Positions 17,722 through 26,246 of a DNA stretch of 64,000 nucleotides are shown piece after piece (within the stretch, counting starts at the first letter, position 1; the number at the start of each line of letters is the position of its first letter). Position numbers and translations under genes: made by a program. The notes under the pieces are model-generated. The model was not told where the DNA came from. It did not search any database and saw only the letters and a program-made list of their open reading frames with translations. The DNA lies in contig NZ_CP036528.1 of NCBI RefSeq assembly GCF_004331915.1, forward strand, positions 592,201-656,200, given 5' to 3'. Origin of the DNA: Ureibacillus thermophilus (GTDB taxonomy: Bacteria; Bacillota; Bacilli; Bacillales_A; Planococcaceae).

Positions 17722-19125
17722 ATGGTAATTCAGATTTACAACACGCTGACAAGAAAGAAAGAGCCTTTTGTTCCTCTTGAAGAAGGAAAAGTAAAAATGT
17801 ACGTATGCGGACCAACTGTTTATAACTATATACACATTGGAAATGCCCGTCCGGCGATTGTATATGATACAGTTCGCAGATATTTGCAATATAAAGGCTA
17901 TGAAGTAAAATACGTATCAAACTTTACAGATGTGGACGACAAAATAATTAAAGCGGCCAATGAGTTGGGAGAAGAGGTTTTTGAACTTACGGAACGCTTC
18001 ATCAATGCCTATTTTGAAGATATTACGGCTCTCGGATGCAAGAAAGCGGATGTGCATCCTAGAGTAACGGAGCATATGAATGATATTATTGAGTTTATTC
18101 AAGTCTTGGTGGATAAAGGATATGCTTACGAATCTCAAGGGGATGTCTATTTCCGCACGCGCAAATTTGAGGAATATGGAAAGCTCAGCCATCAATCTAT
18201 TGATGACTTGAAAGTGGGCGCCCGCATTGAACCGGGTGAAAAGAAAGAAGACCCGCTGGATTTTGCCCTCTGGAAAGCGGCAAAACCGGGGGAAATCTAT
18301 TGGGAGAGTCCTTGGGGAAAAGGGCGGCCTGGTTGGCATATTGAATGCTCTGTGATGGCTCGAACTCATTTAGGAGATACTATTGATATCCATGCTGGAG
18401 GGCAAGATTTAACATTCCCTCACCACGAAAATGAAATTGCCCAATCCGAAAGTTATACTGGAAAACCTTTTGCCCGTTATTGGATGCATAATGGATATAT
18501 TAATATCGATAATGAAAAAATGTCTAAATCATTAGGAAATTTTGTATTAGTCCATGACATTATCCAAAAAATCGATCCGCAAGTGTTAAGATTTTTCATG
18601 CTATCTGTACATTATCGCCATCCAATCAATTTCTCTCAAGAATTGATTGAATCGGCTCGAAGCGGATTAGAGCGTTTGCGCACAGCTTATTCGAACTTGG
18701 AGCATCGCTTAAATTCGGCTACAAATCTTGCGGAACAAAGTGAAGAGTATTTGCAAAAAATTGATGAGTTAAAAAAAGAATTTGAAAGAGAAATGGACGA
18801 TGATTTCAATACAGCAAATGCCATTTCCGTTTTATTTGAGCTGGCGCGAATTGCTAATACGTATGTAAACCAAGCTAATACCGATGAAAAAGTATTAAAA
18901 GCATTTATTGAAACTTTTGATGTGCTAAGTGGCGTATTAGGAATTAACTTAGCGCAAAAGAAAGAAATTTTGGATGAAGAAATTGAAAAATTGATTGAAG
19001 AGCGGAACATTGCACGAAAGAATCGTGATTTCAAACGGGCAGATGAAATTCGAGATCAACTATTGAAAATGAATATAATTTTGGAAGATACACGTCAAGG
19101 TACCCGTTGGAAACGAGGTTCATAA
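17722..19125 (+). CDS. cysS: cysteinyl-tRNA synthetase
   Basis: A 467-residue class I synthetase attaching cysteine to tRNA-Cys. HIGH motif variant HIGN (38-41) follows C29, a ligand of the active-site zinc; the other ligands lie in IECSVMA and [14 protein letters not shown] is at about 267. ATG 17722 has AAAGGAGA upstream; the longer in-frame start near 17674 has none. Expression should be governed by the T-box leader. mrnC starts 1 base after its stop codon, so cysS-mrnC-rlmB-rae1 look co-transcribed. Confidence 0.95.
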   Translation: MVIQIYNTLTRKKEPFVPLEEGKVKMYVCGPTVYNYIHIGNARPAIVYDTVRRYLQYKGYEVKYVSNFTDVDDKIIKAANELGEEVFELTERFINAYFEDITALGCKKADVHPRVTEHMNDIIEFIQVLVDKGYAYESQGDVYFRTRKFEEYGKLSHQSIDDLKVGARIEPGEKKEDPLDFALWKAAKPGEIYWESPWGKGRPGWHIECSVMARTHLGDTIDIHAGGQDLTFPHHENEIAQSESYTGKPFARYWMHNGYINIDNEKMSKSLGNFVLVHDIIQKIDPQVLRFFMLSVHYRHPINFSQELIESARSGLERLRTAYSNLEHRLNSATNLAEQSEEYLQKIDELKKEFEREMDDDFNTANAISVLFELARIANTYVNQANTDEKVLKAFIETFDVLSGVLGINLAQKKEILDEEIEKLIEERNIARKNRDFKRADEIRDQLLKMNIILEDTRQGTRWKRGS

Positions 19126-19126
19126 T

Positions 19127-19540
19127 ATGACCCAACTTGTAGATGTCAATCAAATGAATGCACTTGCCTTAGCTTATATGGGAGATGCGGTGTTGGAACT
19201 GCACATCAGAGAACATTTGCTTTTGAGCGGCCGCATGAAGCCAAATACGCTGCACCATGAGGCAACTAAATATGTTTCTGCCAAAGCTCAATCTATGATT
19301 GTCCGTCGCATGATAGAAGAACAGTTTTTAACGGATGAAGAACTGGCGATTTTTAGAAGGGGCCGCAATGCAAAATCCGGCACTGTCCCGAAAAATACGG
19401 ATGTGATAACTTATCGCAACAGCTCTGGATTTGAAGCAATTCTAGGTTCTCTATATTTGACGAAGCAATATGAGCGCGTCAACAAAATTATTGATTACGC
19501 AATACAAATCGTTGAAGAAGAGAAAGGAGGCGCGAAATGA
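19127..19540 (+). CDS. mrnC: Mini-ribonuclease III
   Basis: A 137-residue RNase III-like nuclease without a dsRNA-binding domain; in Bacillus it matures 23S rRNA ends with help from L3. The family signature [17 protein letters not shown] (about 16-32) holds the acidic metal ligands; [12 protein letters not shown] (about 100-111) carries the second acidic patch. Length matches B. subtilis MrnC (143). It is coupled to cysS upstream and overlaps the rlmB start by 4 bp (ATGA). Confidence 0.94.
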   Translation: MTQLVDVNQMNALALAYMGDAVLELHIREHLLLSGRMKPNTLHHEATKYVSAKAQSMIVRRMIEEQFLTDEELAIFRRGRNAKSGTVPKNTDVITYRNSSGFEAILGSLYLTKQYERVNKIIDYAIQIVEEEKGGAK

Positions 19541-20286
19541 GCGAGAATGGAGAAATCATTGCTGGAAAGAACCCGGTGTTGGAAGCCCTTCGTTCAGGGC
19601 GGGAAATCAATAAAATTTGGATTAGCGAAGGCGTGAAAAAATCTGGGATTAAAGAATTGCTAGATTTAGCTCGTGAACGCGGAGTATTTATACAATATGT
19701 GCCAAAGAAAAAAATTGACCAGTTAACAAACGCTAATCATCAAGGGATTGCCGCTTCTGTGGCTGCTTATAAATATGCGGAGCTGGCTGACTTGTTTCAG
19801 GTGGCGAAAGAAAGAAAGGAAGATCCGTTTTTCATCATTTTAGATGAATTAGAAGATCCGCATAATTTAGGTTCTATTATCAGAACTGCTGATGCGATTG
19901 GCGTTCATGGTATAATTATACCCAAGAGACGTTCTGTAGGTCTTACTGCAACGGTAGCGAAAGCATCTACCGGGGCAATTGAGCATGTTCCTGTTTGCCG
20001 GGTGAACAATTTGGCTCAAACGGTAGATGAATTAAAAGAAAGAGGCCTTTGGATTGCGGGGACAGATGCAAAAGGCAGCATTGATTATCGAAAAATGGAT
20101 GCTGCCTTGCCTTTAGCAATCATTATCGGAAGCGAAGGGAAAGGTATGAGCCGTCTACTGAAGGAAAAATGCGATTTTCTCTATTCTTTGCCAATGGTTG
20201 GACACGTCAATTCATTGAATGCTTCTGTTGCAGCGGCATTATTAATGTATGAAGTGTATCGAAAAAGGCAAGAAGTGAATGATTAG
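19537..20286 (+). CDS. rlmB: 23S rRNA 2'-O-methyltransferase (RlmB/TrmH family)
   Basis: A 249-residue SPOUT-class methyltransferase. The N-terminal substrate-binding domain (about 1-80) begins [19 protein letters not shown]. The knotted SAM-binding domain has the three family motifs: [30 protein letters not shown] and [17 protein letters not shown]. In E. coli RlmB makes Gm2251; the exact target in Bacillus relatives is assumed by similarity. It overlaps mrnC by 4 bp. Confidence 0.92.
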   Translation: MSENGEIIAGKNPVLEALRSGREINKIWISEGVKKSGIKELLDLARERGVFIQYVPKKKIDQLTNANHQGIAASVAAYKYAELADLFQVAKERKEDPFFIILDELEDPHNLGSIIRTADAIGVHGIIIPKRRSVGLTATVAKASTGAIEHVPVCRVNNLAQTVDELKERGLWIAGTDAKGSIDYRKMDAALPLAIIIGSEGKGMSRLLKEKCDFLYSLPMVGHVNSLNASVAAALLMYEVYRKRQEVND

Positions 20287-20288
20287 TC

Positions 20289-20801
20289 ATGGAGAACATT
20301 TTAATCGTTGACGGTTACAATATGATTGGTGCTTGGAAAGAATTGCGGTCTTTAAAAGATACCAATTTGGAGGAGGCGAGAAACCGCCTGGTGGAACTCT
20401 TGGCAGAATATCAGGCGGTGATGGGGTGGCGCGTCATAGTCGTATTTGATGCATACCATGTTTCAGGAGCCGAAAGATCTTATCTTCAAAATTCGGTGGA
20501 AGTTATTTATACCAAAAAGAATGAAACGGCGGATGAACGAATCGAAAAATTGTCAAATGAATTAAAAAAACGGAAAGTCCAAATTTATGTCGCCACCTCC
20601 GACATGACTGAACAAAACGTTATATTTGGAAACGGCGCTTTGAGAAAATCAGCCCGTGAACTAGAAATAGAATTGGAGATTATTCAATCAAATATATCAA
20701 AAAAGGTGGAAACATCGCAGAAAGAAAGGCCGAAATCTAGAATTCCATTATCGAAAGAAGTAGAGTTAACCTTTGAAAAATGGAGAAGAGGGTTAAAATA
20801 A
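20289..20801 (+). CDS. rae1: Rae1 (YacP) ribosome-associated NYN-domain endoribonuclease
   Basis: A 170-residue PIN/NYN-fold nuclease; the B. subtilis orthologue Rae1 cleaves mRNA in the ribosomal A site. Acidic catalytic-type residues are seen in LIVDGYNMIGAW (5-16), VVFDAYHV and the VATSDMTEQ segment (about 99-107). The basic C-terminal region may contact the ribosome. It starts 3 bases after the rlmB stop codon, preceded by a weak SD inside rlmB, suggesting coupling. It is followed by the sigH promoter. Confidence 0.88.
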   Translation: MENILIVDGYNMIGAWKELRSLKDTNLEEARNRLVELLAEYQAVMGWRVIVVFDAYHVSGAERSYLQNSVEVIYTKKNETADERIEKLSNELKKRKVQIYVATSDMTEQNVIFGNGALRKSARELEIELEIIQSNISKKVETSQKERPKSRIPLSKEVELTFEKWRRGLK

Positions 20802-20805
20802 CTCA

Positions 20806-20835
20806 TTGACCTATATTTTCCAACTCATATATACT
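20806..20835 (+). promoter_or_regulatory. sigma-A-type promoter of sigH
   Basis: TTGACC (20806-20811), 18-bp spacer, TATACT (20830-20835), about 37 bp before the TTG start of sigH. In B. subtilis the equivalent promoter is repressed by AbrB; AbrB sites cannot be recognised by eye. Confidence 0.6.
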
Positions 20836-20871
20836 GTTCCTAATACGATTTATACGTCTGGGGTGAGGCCG

Positions 20872-21519
20872 TTGCTAAAAACAGAGCAATCGCAAACAGC
20901 ACAATCTTTTGAAGAGCTAACGGATGAACAGCTTGTCGAACTAGTGCACCAAGGGAATACAGAGGCGTTGGATTATTTAATTAATAAATATCGGGTATTC
21001 GTAAAAACAAAAGCGCGTTCTTATTTTTTAATCGGGGCGGATAAGGAAGATATCATCCAAGAAGGCATGATTGGCTTATATAAAGCTGTGAGAGATTTTA
21101 AAGGGGATAAATTAACTTCCTTCAAAGCTTTTGCGGAATTATGTATTACGCGTCAAATTATTACGGCTATTAAGACAGCTACGCGCCAAAAACATATTCC
21201 GCTCAATTCTTATGTTTCATTAGATAAGCCGATTTATGATGAAGAATCCGATCGGACGTTGATGGACGTCATAACAGGTGCGGAATCTGAAAACCCTGAA
21301 CATTTAATGATTAATCGTGAAGAGTACTCCCATTTGGAGGAAAAAATCAGTGAAATATTGAGCGAACTTGAACAACAAGTACTTTCATTATACTTGGATG
21401 GACAATCCTATAATGAAATCTCTGAAGAATTAAATCGCCATGTGAAATCCATTGACAATGCGTTACAAAGAGTCAAGCGAAAATTAGAGCGCCATTTAGA
21501 AAATGGAGAAATTATTTGA
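20872..21519 (+). CDS. sigH: RNA polymerase sigma-H (SigH/Spo0H)
   Basis: A 215-residue alternative sigma factor directing early sporulation, competence and transition-state genes in Bacillus. Region 2 (about 40-105) contains SYFLIGADKEDIIQEGMIGLYKAV and FKAFAELCITRQII, nearly identical to B. subtilis SigH. Region 4 (about 155-205) ends LNRHVKSIDNALQRVKRKLE, the -35-binding helix-turn-helix. TTG 20872 is chosen because GGGGTGAGG (20860-20868) is upstream; any longer frame would start inside the promoter. Confidence 0.94.
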   Translation: MLKTEQSQTAQSFEELTDEQLVELVHQGNTEALDYLINKYRVFVKTKARSYFLIGADKEDIIQEGMIGLYKAVRDFKGDKLTSFKAFAELCITRQIITAIKTATRQKHIPLNSYVSLDKPIYDEESDRTLMDVITGAESENPEHLMINREEYSHLEEKISEILSELEQQVLSLYLDGQSYNEISEELNRHVKSIDNALQRVKRKLERHLENGEII

Positions 21520-21601
21520 AAACTATATTTGCTATTATTGACAGCTTGTTTTTTTGGTGTTAGTCTTTAAAAGATAAAATGCCAGAATAGAGGTTATTCT
21601 T

Positions 21602-21745
21602 ATGGCAAAGAAAATCGTTTTATGCTGTGAAGAGTGTGGTTCGCGAAATTACACTTACCCTGAAAAAGAAAATACAACTAGATTGATGCTAAAAAAGTAT
21701 TGTCCACATTGCAAACGGCATACGTTGCACAAACAAACCCGCTAG
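21602..21745 (+). CDS. rpmG: 50S ribosomal protein L33, zinc-binding form
   Basis: A 47-residue protein too short for many gene callers. The zinc ribbon is C9-x2-C12 and C34-x2-C37 (CEECGS, CPHC), so this is a C+ paralogue that depends on zinc. ATG 21602 follows GAGGTT. A poor promoter candidate lies upstream (TTGACA 21538-21543 with a weak -10). It sits in front of secE as in B. subtilis rpmGB-secE-nusG. Confidence 0.92.
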   Translation: MAKKIVLCCEECGSRNYTYPEKENTTRLMLKKYCPHCKRHTLHKQTR

Positions 21746-21789
21746 TTGATATAGAGAACATAGATGAGTTATTCGGAGGTTAAGCGAGA

Positions 21790-21975
21790 ATGGGCAAAAT
21801 TAAAAAGTTTCTGCAAGAAGTCGTGACAGAAATGAGGAAGACAAGCTGGCCGAAAAGTAAAGAGCTTACAAAATACACAGTAGTTGTAGTGACGACGGTA
21901 ATCTTTTTCGCGCTCTTCTTTCTGCTAGTGGATTTAGGTGTTTCTGAATTGTTCCGTTGGTATTTAAATATATAA
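21790..21975 (+). CDS. secE: preprotein translocase subunit SecE
   Basis: A 61-residue single-span membrane protein that clamps the SecY channel. An amphipathic N-terminal helix with the conserved MRKTSWPKSKEL (about 16-27) is followed by one membrane segment (about 34-54). ATG 21790 has GGAGGT. Length is normal for Gram-positive SecE. A short hairpin with a T-tract follows before nusG. Confidence 0.95.
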   Translation: MGKIKKFLQEVVTEMRKTSWPKSKELTKYTVVVVTTVIFFALFFLLVDLGVSELFRWYLNI

Positions 21976-22005
21976 TTATTTGAGTAAACATATTTTTTGA
22001 AAATA

Positions 22006-22035
22006 GCCCGTTTGTTCTTCTACGGGTTTTTTTCA
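22006..22035 (+). terminator. weak terminator after secE
   Basis: CCCGT/ACGGG, loop about 10 nt, followed by seven T. The 5-bp stem suggests partial read-through to nusG; a TATAAT at 22048-22053 might start a new transcript but lacks a clear -35. Confidence 0.55.
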
Positions 22036-22093
22036 TTTGTTTTACTTTATAATAGTAATACGGAACCAGCCGCCGTCAGGGATGCGCATATGT

Positions 22094-22126
22094 AAAGGAG
22101 GGAAGGACGAATAGTCCGGCAACATT
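22094..22126 (+). promoter_or_regulatory. nusG ribosome-binding region with SD 24 nt from the start
   Basis: AAAGGAGGG (22094-22102) is the only strong SD, but 24 bases separate it from the ATG at 22127. The gap contains GGAC (22105-22108), GAATA, GTCC (22114-22117), a small hairpin that would shorten the effective distance to about 11 nt. The start cannot be moved upstream: an in-frame TAG lies at 22112-22114. Confidence 0.5.
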
Positions 22127-22663
22127 ATGGAAAAACAATGGTATGTAGTTCACACTTATTCAGGTTATGAAAATCGTGTGAAGGCGAATCTGGAAAAACG
22201 TGTAGAAACAATGGGAATGCAAGATCTAATTTTCCGGGTTATTATTCCTGAACATGAAGAAACAGATTTAAAAGATGGAAAAAAACGCACAGTGAAACGC
22301 AAAGTATTCCCAGGCTATGTACTAGTTGAAATGATTTTAACAGATGAGTCTTGGTATGTTGTGCGAAACACTCCAGGCGTAACAGGATTTATCGGCTCTT
22401 CAGGCGGGGGCGCAAAACCGACGCCGCTACTTCCGGAAGAAGCGGATCGTTTATTACGCTCCATGGGACTTCACAAAAAAGCCATTGGCGAATTGGATAT
22501 TTCTGTCGGCGATTTAGTGGAAGTGTTAGAAGGTCCGTTCAAGAACTTCAAAGGAAATGTTGAAGAAATTGATGTAGATAAAGGAAAAGTGAAAGTTTCT
22601 GTCGACATGTTTGGTCGCGAAACAAAAATGGAACTTGATTTTGAACAAGTGCAGCGAGTATAA
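22127..22663 (+). CDS. nusG: transcription elongation/termination factor NusG
   Basis: A 178-residue factor that rides on RNA polymerase; in Bacillus it also promotes sequence-specific pausing. NGN domain (about 4-110) begins KQWYVVHTYSGYENRVK; the KOW domain (about 127-178) has VLEGPFKNFKGNVEEID. The start is fixed by homology and an upstream in-frame stop, although the SD is unusually distant. Next genes rplK and rplA have their own promoter. Confidence 0.95.
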   Translation: MEKQWYVVHTYSGYENRVKANLEKRVETMGMQDLIFRVIIPEHEETDLKDGKKRTVKRKVFPGYVLVEMILTDESWYVVRNTPGVTGFIGSSGGGAKPTPLLPEEADRLLRSMGLHKKAIGELDISVGDLVEVLEGPFKNFKGNVEEIDVDKGKVKVSVDMFGRETKMELDFEQVQRV

Positions 22664-22722
22664 ATTTAAATGACGAAATTAGCTTAAATTGCAAATATTT
22701 TATTGCTTCATAATATTTTTGC

Positions 22723-22751
22723 TTGCTTAACAATCTGAAAAATGGTATCAT
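22723..22751 (+). promoter_or_regulatory. sigma-A promoter of rplK-rplA
   Basis: TTGCTT (22723-22728), 17-bp spacer, TATCAT (22746-22751), giving a leader of about 125 nt before rplK. Confidence 0.65.
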
Positions 22752-22831
22752 TTCATAGGTCAGACTAGTTTTACAGTCTGAAGAATTGACTAAAGATATT
22801 TTATCGGCATGGCTGATAAATGGATATTTGA

Positions 22832-22857
22832 GTGGGAGGGGCAACCCAATATACCAC
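22832..22857 (+). promoter_or_regulatory. L1-binding-like leader motif before rplK
   Basis: GTGGGAGG (22832-22839) ... ACCAC (22853-22857) in the rplK leader recurs before rplA at 23381-23407. Bacillota L11/L1 operon leaders carry such a site mimicking the 23S rRNA target of L1, allowing feedback repression by L1. The assignment is from memory of the motif, not a covariance search. Confidence 0.55.
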
Positions 22858-22884
22858 ATCACGGACTTTAAGGAGGTGTGTCTC

Positions 22885-23310
22885 GTGGCTAAAAAAGTAA
22901 TTAAAATTGTTAAACTTCAAATTCCTGCTGGTAAAGCGAACCCAGCTCCACCAGTTGGTCCTGCACTTGGTCAAGCTGGTGTAAACATCATGGGATTCTG
23001 TAAAGAATTTAACGCTCGTACTGCTGATCAAGCAGGTTTAATTATACCTGTTGAAATTACAGTATTCGAAGACCGTTCATTTACTTTCATTACGAAAACT
23101 CCACCTGCAGCTGTATTACTTAAAAAAGCAGCTGGTATCGAATCAGGTTCTGGTGAGCCAAATCGTAAAAAAGTTGCAACGGTTAAACGCGATAAAGTTC
23201 GCGAAATCGCAGAACTTAAAATGCCTGACTTAAATGCTGCGTCTGTAGAAGCGGCTATGAGAATGGTTGAAGGTACAGCACGAAGCATGGGTATTGAGAT
23301 TGTTGACTAA
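22885..23310 (+). CDS. rplK: 50S ribosomal protein L11
   Basis: A 141-residue protein of the GTPase-associated centre, binding 23S rRNA with L10 and regulating factor access and (p)ppGpp synthesis. N-terminal domain: [21 protein letters not shown] (proline-rich hinge and thiostrepton site); C-terminal rRNA-binding domain from about 72. The start is GTG 22885 after AAGGAGGTGTG; the open frame reaches further 5' without an SD. Confidence 0.96.
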   Translation: MAKKVIKIVKLQIPAGKANPAPPVGPALGQAGVNIMGFCKEFNARTADQAGLIIPVEITVFEDRSFTFITKTPPAAVLLKKAAGIESGSGEPNRKKVATVKRDKVREIAELKMPDLNAASVEAAMRMVEGTARSMGIEIVD

Positions 23311-23380
23311 TCTAATCTCACATTAATCGTGTTGTGTTTTTGAGGTTGCGCAAGTTCTGTAGAACCCGCAACCTTTATTC

Positions 23381-23407
23381 GTGGGAGGTAAATTCCGCTA
23401 AAACCAC
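23381..23407 (+). promoter_or_regulatory. L1-binding-like leader motif before rplA
   Basis: A second GTGGGAGG (23381-23388) ... ACCAC (23403-23407). Just upstream AGGTTGCG/CGCAACCT (about 23342-23373) makes an 8-bp hairpin that may be an attenuator or a stalk of the same element. Confidence 0.55.
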
Positions 23408-23422
23408 AAAGGAGGAAAAATA

Positions 23423-24121
23423 ATGGCAAAACGTAGTAAAAGAATGCAAGAACTTTTAAAATTAGTTGATCGCACAAAATTGTATCCAGTAGAAGAAGCA
23501 ATTGCATTAGCTCAAAAAACTAGCAACGTTAAATTTGATGCGACTGTAGAAGTAGCTTTTCGCTTAAATATTGATACTCGTAAAAACGACCAACAAATCC
23601 GCGGAGCAGTTGTGCTTCCAAACGGAACTGGTAAAACTCAACGCGTATTAGTATTTGCTAAAGGTGAAAAAGCGAAAGAAGCTGAAGCTGCTGGTGCAGA
23701 TTATGTAGGCGATGTAGATTACATCAACAAAATTCAACAAGGTTGGTTCGATTTTGATGTAATCGTAGCTACACCTGACATGATGGGTGAAGTTGGTAAA
23801 CTTGGTCGTGTATTAGGTCCAAAAGGATTAATGCCAAACCCGAAAACAGGTACAGTAACTTTCGATGTAGCAAAAGCAATCGCGGAAATCAAAGCTGGTA
23901 AAGTAGAATACCGCGCTGATAAAGCAGGTATCGTTCATGTACCAATCGGTAAAGTTTCTTTTGAAACTGAAAAATTGGTAGAAAACTTCTTAGCTGTATT
24001 CGAAGCGATTCAAAAAGCAAAACCAGCTGCCGCAAAAGGTACTTACATGAAATCAGTGAACATCACTACTACAATGGGTCCATCTATCAAAGTGGATGCT
24101 TCAAGCGTAGTAGTTAATTAA
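23423..24121 (+). CDS. rplA: 50S ribosomal protein L1
   Basis: A 232-residue two-domain protein of the mobile L1 stalk near the E site, and normally the translational repressor of its own operon. Signature [18 protein letters not shown] (about 124-141); domain II is inserted around 70-160. ATG follows AAAGGAGG. Both this gene and rplK have a matching leader motif, consistent with autoregulation. An independent promoter for rplJL follows. Confidence 0.97.
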   Translation: MAKRSKRMQELLKLVDRTKLYPVEEAIALAQKTSNVKFDATVEVAFRLNIDTRKNDQQIRGAVVLPNGTGKTQRVLVFAKGEKAKEAEAAGADYVGDVDYINKIQQGWFDFDVIVATPDMMGEVGKLGRVLGPKGLMPNPKTGTVTFDVAKAIAEIKAGKVEYRADKAGIVHVPIGKVSFETEKLVENFLAVFEAIQKAKPAAAKGTYMKSVNITTTMGPSIKVDASSVVVN

Positions 24122-24145
24122 TAAATAAAAAGTAGGATAAAACTA

Positions 24146-24174
24146 TTGACAATTTTCCTATCCATGATTATTAT
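24146..24174 (+). promoter_or_regulatory. strong sigma-A promoter of rplJ-rplL
   Basis: TTGACA (24146-24151), 17-bp spacer, TATTAT (24169-24174), which places the start site just ahead of the L10 leader. Confidence 0.75.
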
Positions 24175-24179
24175 GGATG

Positions 24180-24325
24180 ATGTTCTGAATTGAATATTGT
24201 GACTCATTTGTACCGTAGACAGTAGGGGTGCACCGGCACTTAAACTTTCCCTACCGAGGTCATAAATCGATTCTTTTGATGATGACGTTTTATGCCTTCG
24301 TGTGTCTACACGGAGGCTTTTGTTT
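24180..24325 (+). ncRNA. L10 leader RNA with attenuator
   Basis: CCGTAGACAGTAGGGG (from 24213) and CCCTACCGAGGT (to 24260) form the kink-turn-like receptor known as the L10 leader, bound by L10(L12)4. It is followed by GCCTTCGTGT (24294-24303) / ACACGGAGGC (24308-24317) and TTTTGTTTT, an intrinsic terminator. Excess L10 would favour termination before rplJ. Confidence 0.85.
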
Positions 24326-24363
24326 TATCGGTATGAATGACCCATTCTACAGGAGGTGTCAAA

Positions 24364-24864
24364 ATGTCTAAAGCAATTGAAGCCAAAAAAGCGCAAGTAC
24401 AAGAAATCGCGGATAAATTTAAAAATGCTGCTTCAGTAGTAATCGTTGACTACCGCGGTTTGAACGTAGCTCAAGTGACAGAATTGCGTAAACAACTTCG
24501 CGAAGCTGGCGTTGACTTTAAAGTTTACAAAAACACTTTAACTCGCCGCGCTGTTGAAGAAGTTGGATTAGAAGGACTTAACGATTATTTAACAGGTCCA
24601 AACGCGATCGCTTTCTCTAGCGAAGATGTTGTAGCGCCAGCGAAAATTCTTAACAAATTCGCGAAAGATAACGAAGCGCTTGAAATTAAAGCAGGTGTAA
24701 TTGAAGGAAACATTGCAACAGTTGAAGAAGTTAAAGCTCTTGCTGATCTTCCATCTCGCGAAGGTTTACTATCAATGTTGCTTTCTGTACTTCAAGCTCC
24801 AATTCGCAACTTTGCTCTTGCAGCAAAAGCTGTTGCGGAACAAAAAGAAGAACAAGGTGCGTAA
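24364..24864 (+). CDS. rplJ: 50S ribosomal protein L10
   Basis: A 166-residue stalk-base protein. The N-terminal rRNA-binding domain includes [18 protein letters not shown] and YKNTLTRRA; the C-terminal helix (about 135-166) binds L7/L12 dimers. ATG 24364 follows AGGAGGTG. It is autoregulated through the leader just upstream. rplL follows after 70 bp. Confidence 0.96.
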   Translation: MSKAIEAKKAQVQEIADKFKNAASVVIVDYRGLNVAQVTELRKQLREAGVDFKVYKNTLTRRAVEEVGLEGLNDYLTGPNAIAFSSEDVVAPAKILNKFAKDNEALEIKAGVIEGNIATVEEVKALADLPSREGLLSMLLSVLQAPIRNFALAAKAVAEQKEEQGA

Positions 24865-24934
24865 TTTTTCGCTTACCACATTTCGATTTCAGGCAAATCG
24901 CCTAATAAAAATATCGATATAGGAGGAATATGAA

Positions 24935-25300
24935 ATGACTAAAGAACAAATTATTGAAGCTATTAAAGAAATGACAGTTCTTGAATTAAATGACTTAGTA
25001 AAAGCAATCGAAGAAGAATTCGGCGTAACAGCTGCTGCTCCAGTTGCAGTTGTTGGTGGCGCTGCTGCAGGTGCTGCTGCTGAAGAAAAAACTGAATTCG
25101 ATGTAGTACTTGCTAACGCTGGCGACCAAAAAATCAAAGTTATCAAAGTTGTACGTGAACTTACTGGCTTAGGCTTAAAAGAAGCTAAAGACTTAGTTGA
25201 CAACGCTCCAAAACCACTTAAAGAAGGCGTTTCTAAAGAAGAAGCTGAAGAAATCAAAGCTAAACTTGAAGAAGTTGGCGCTTCTGTAGAACTTAAGTGA
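24935..25300 (+). CDS. rplL: 50S ribosomal protein L7/L12
   Basis: A 121-residue acidic stalk protein recruiting translational GTPases. N-terminal dimerisation/L10-binding helices (about 1-32), an alanine/glycine-rich flexible hinge (about 33-52), and a C-terminal domain (from about 55) with [20 protein letters not shown]. Codon use is highly biased to preferred codons, as expected for a four-copy protein. A terminator follows. Confidence 0.97.
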   Translation: MTKEQIIEAIKEMTVLELNDLVKAIEEEFGVTAAAPVAVVGGAAAGAAAEEKTEFDVVLANAGDQKIKVIKVVRELTGLGLKEAKDLVDNAPKPLKEGVSKEEAEEIKAKLEEVGASVELK

Positions 25301-25337
25301 TAATTGCTTAAGGATGGATTTATACTAAAAAATAAAA

Positions 25338-25370
25338 AAAAGCTCGTCGTATTTGGCGAGCTTTTCTTCA
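25338..25370 (+). terminator. terminator after rplL
   Basis: AAAAGCTCGTCG pairs with GGCGAGCTTTT, then CTTCATTT. It sits close to the SD of the following gene. Confidence 0.8.
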
Positions 25371-25393
25371 TTTCTTCAGGGAGGCCCAATAAT

Positions 25394-25993
25394 ATGACAG
25401 AACATTATTATTCCAAAAAGCCTCAAACAGAAAGCAAACCTCAGCAATGGCGTTATGTGCTTTTAGGACATTCTTTATTATTCGAAACGGATTCGGGTGT
25501 ATTTAGCAAAAACGAAGTGGATTTTGGATCGCGTTTATTGATTGAAACCTTTCAAATGCCTGAAGTAGATGGTGCTGTTTTAGATGTTGGCTGCGGCTAC
25601 GGGCCCATTGGTTTGGCCATTGCAAAACAATATCCTGAGCGGACCGTTTTTATGATGGACATTAACGAACGGGCTGTTCAATTGGCGAAGAAGAACGCTG
25701 AAATGAACGGAATCCAAAATGTACGAATTTATGAAAGCGACGGCGTATCAGTAGATGGGGATGTCCAAGTGGCTGCTGTATTGACAAATCCGCCAATCCG
25801 TGCAGGTAAAGAAACGGTTTTTAAAATCTATGATGGAGCATTCCGATATTTGTGTGTTGGAGGAGAACTATGGGTGGTTATTCAGAAGAAACAAGGTGCG
25901 CCATCCACGCTAAAATATTTAGAAGAGAAGTTTCGTTCAGTGGAAATAATGGAGAAGAAAAAAGGTTATTGGATTATTAAAGCTGAAAAATAA
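25394..25993 (+). CDS. RsmC-like class I SAM-dependent methyltransferase (YbxB type)
   Basis: A 199-residue enzyme related to the catalytic half of RsmC, which makes m2G1207 in 16S rRNA in E. coli. SAM-binding motif I VLDVGCGYGPIG (about 61-72), motif II MDINERAV, and the catalytic NPP motif in LTNPPIRAGK (about 135-144). ATG 25394 follows GGGAGG. It sits between rplL and rpoB as ybxB does in B. subtilis. The rRNA target is inferred from the family. Confidence 0.88.
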   Translation: MTEHYYSKKPQTESKPQQWRYVLLGHSLLFETDSGVFSKNEVDFGSRLLIETFQMPEVDGAVLDVGCGYGPIGLAIAKQYPERTVFMMDINERAVQLAKKNAEMNGIQNVRIYESDGVSVDGDVQVAAVLTNPPIRAGKETVFKIYDGAFRYLCVGGELWVVIQKKQGAPSTLKYLEEKFRSVEIMEKKKGYWIIKAEK

Positions 25994-26017
25994 GAGGAGT
26001 AACCATAAAATATTGAC

Positions 26018-26046
26018 TTGACAAATCGGCTATGATAACATAATAA
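26018..26046 (+). promoter_or_regulatory. putative promoter of rpoBC
   Basis: TTGACA (26018-26023), 17-bp spacer, TAATAA (26041-26046), giving a roughly 190-nt leader before rpoB. Confidence 0.55.
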
Positions 26047-26137
26047 AATGCAAAAATATTATTTTTTGGGAGTGTGCCCTTTTGTATGCAATCATTTTGA
26101 TGTGGGGATACTTGCCATTGATAAATTAAGTTTAATC

Positions 26138-26173
26138 GAAAATGAGGTTTTAGAAAAGTCTCGTTTTCTTTTT
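26138..26173 (+). terminator. terminator-like hairpin in the rpoB leader (possible attenuator)
   Basis: GAAAATGAG (26138-26146) pairs with CTCGTTTTC (26160-26168) with one G-U pair, followed by TTTTTG. It lies between the promoter and rpoB, so it could attenuate rpoBC transcription. The rest of the 250-bp gap shows no ORF with an SD. Confidence 0.5.
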
Positions 26174-26246
26174 GTCTTTGAAAAATCATACACCATTTAT
26201 TAGATTTTGCAAAGACCTATTATCGCTTTATTGAGGGGTGAATAAG

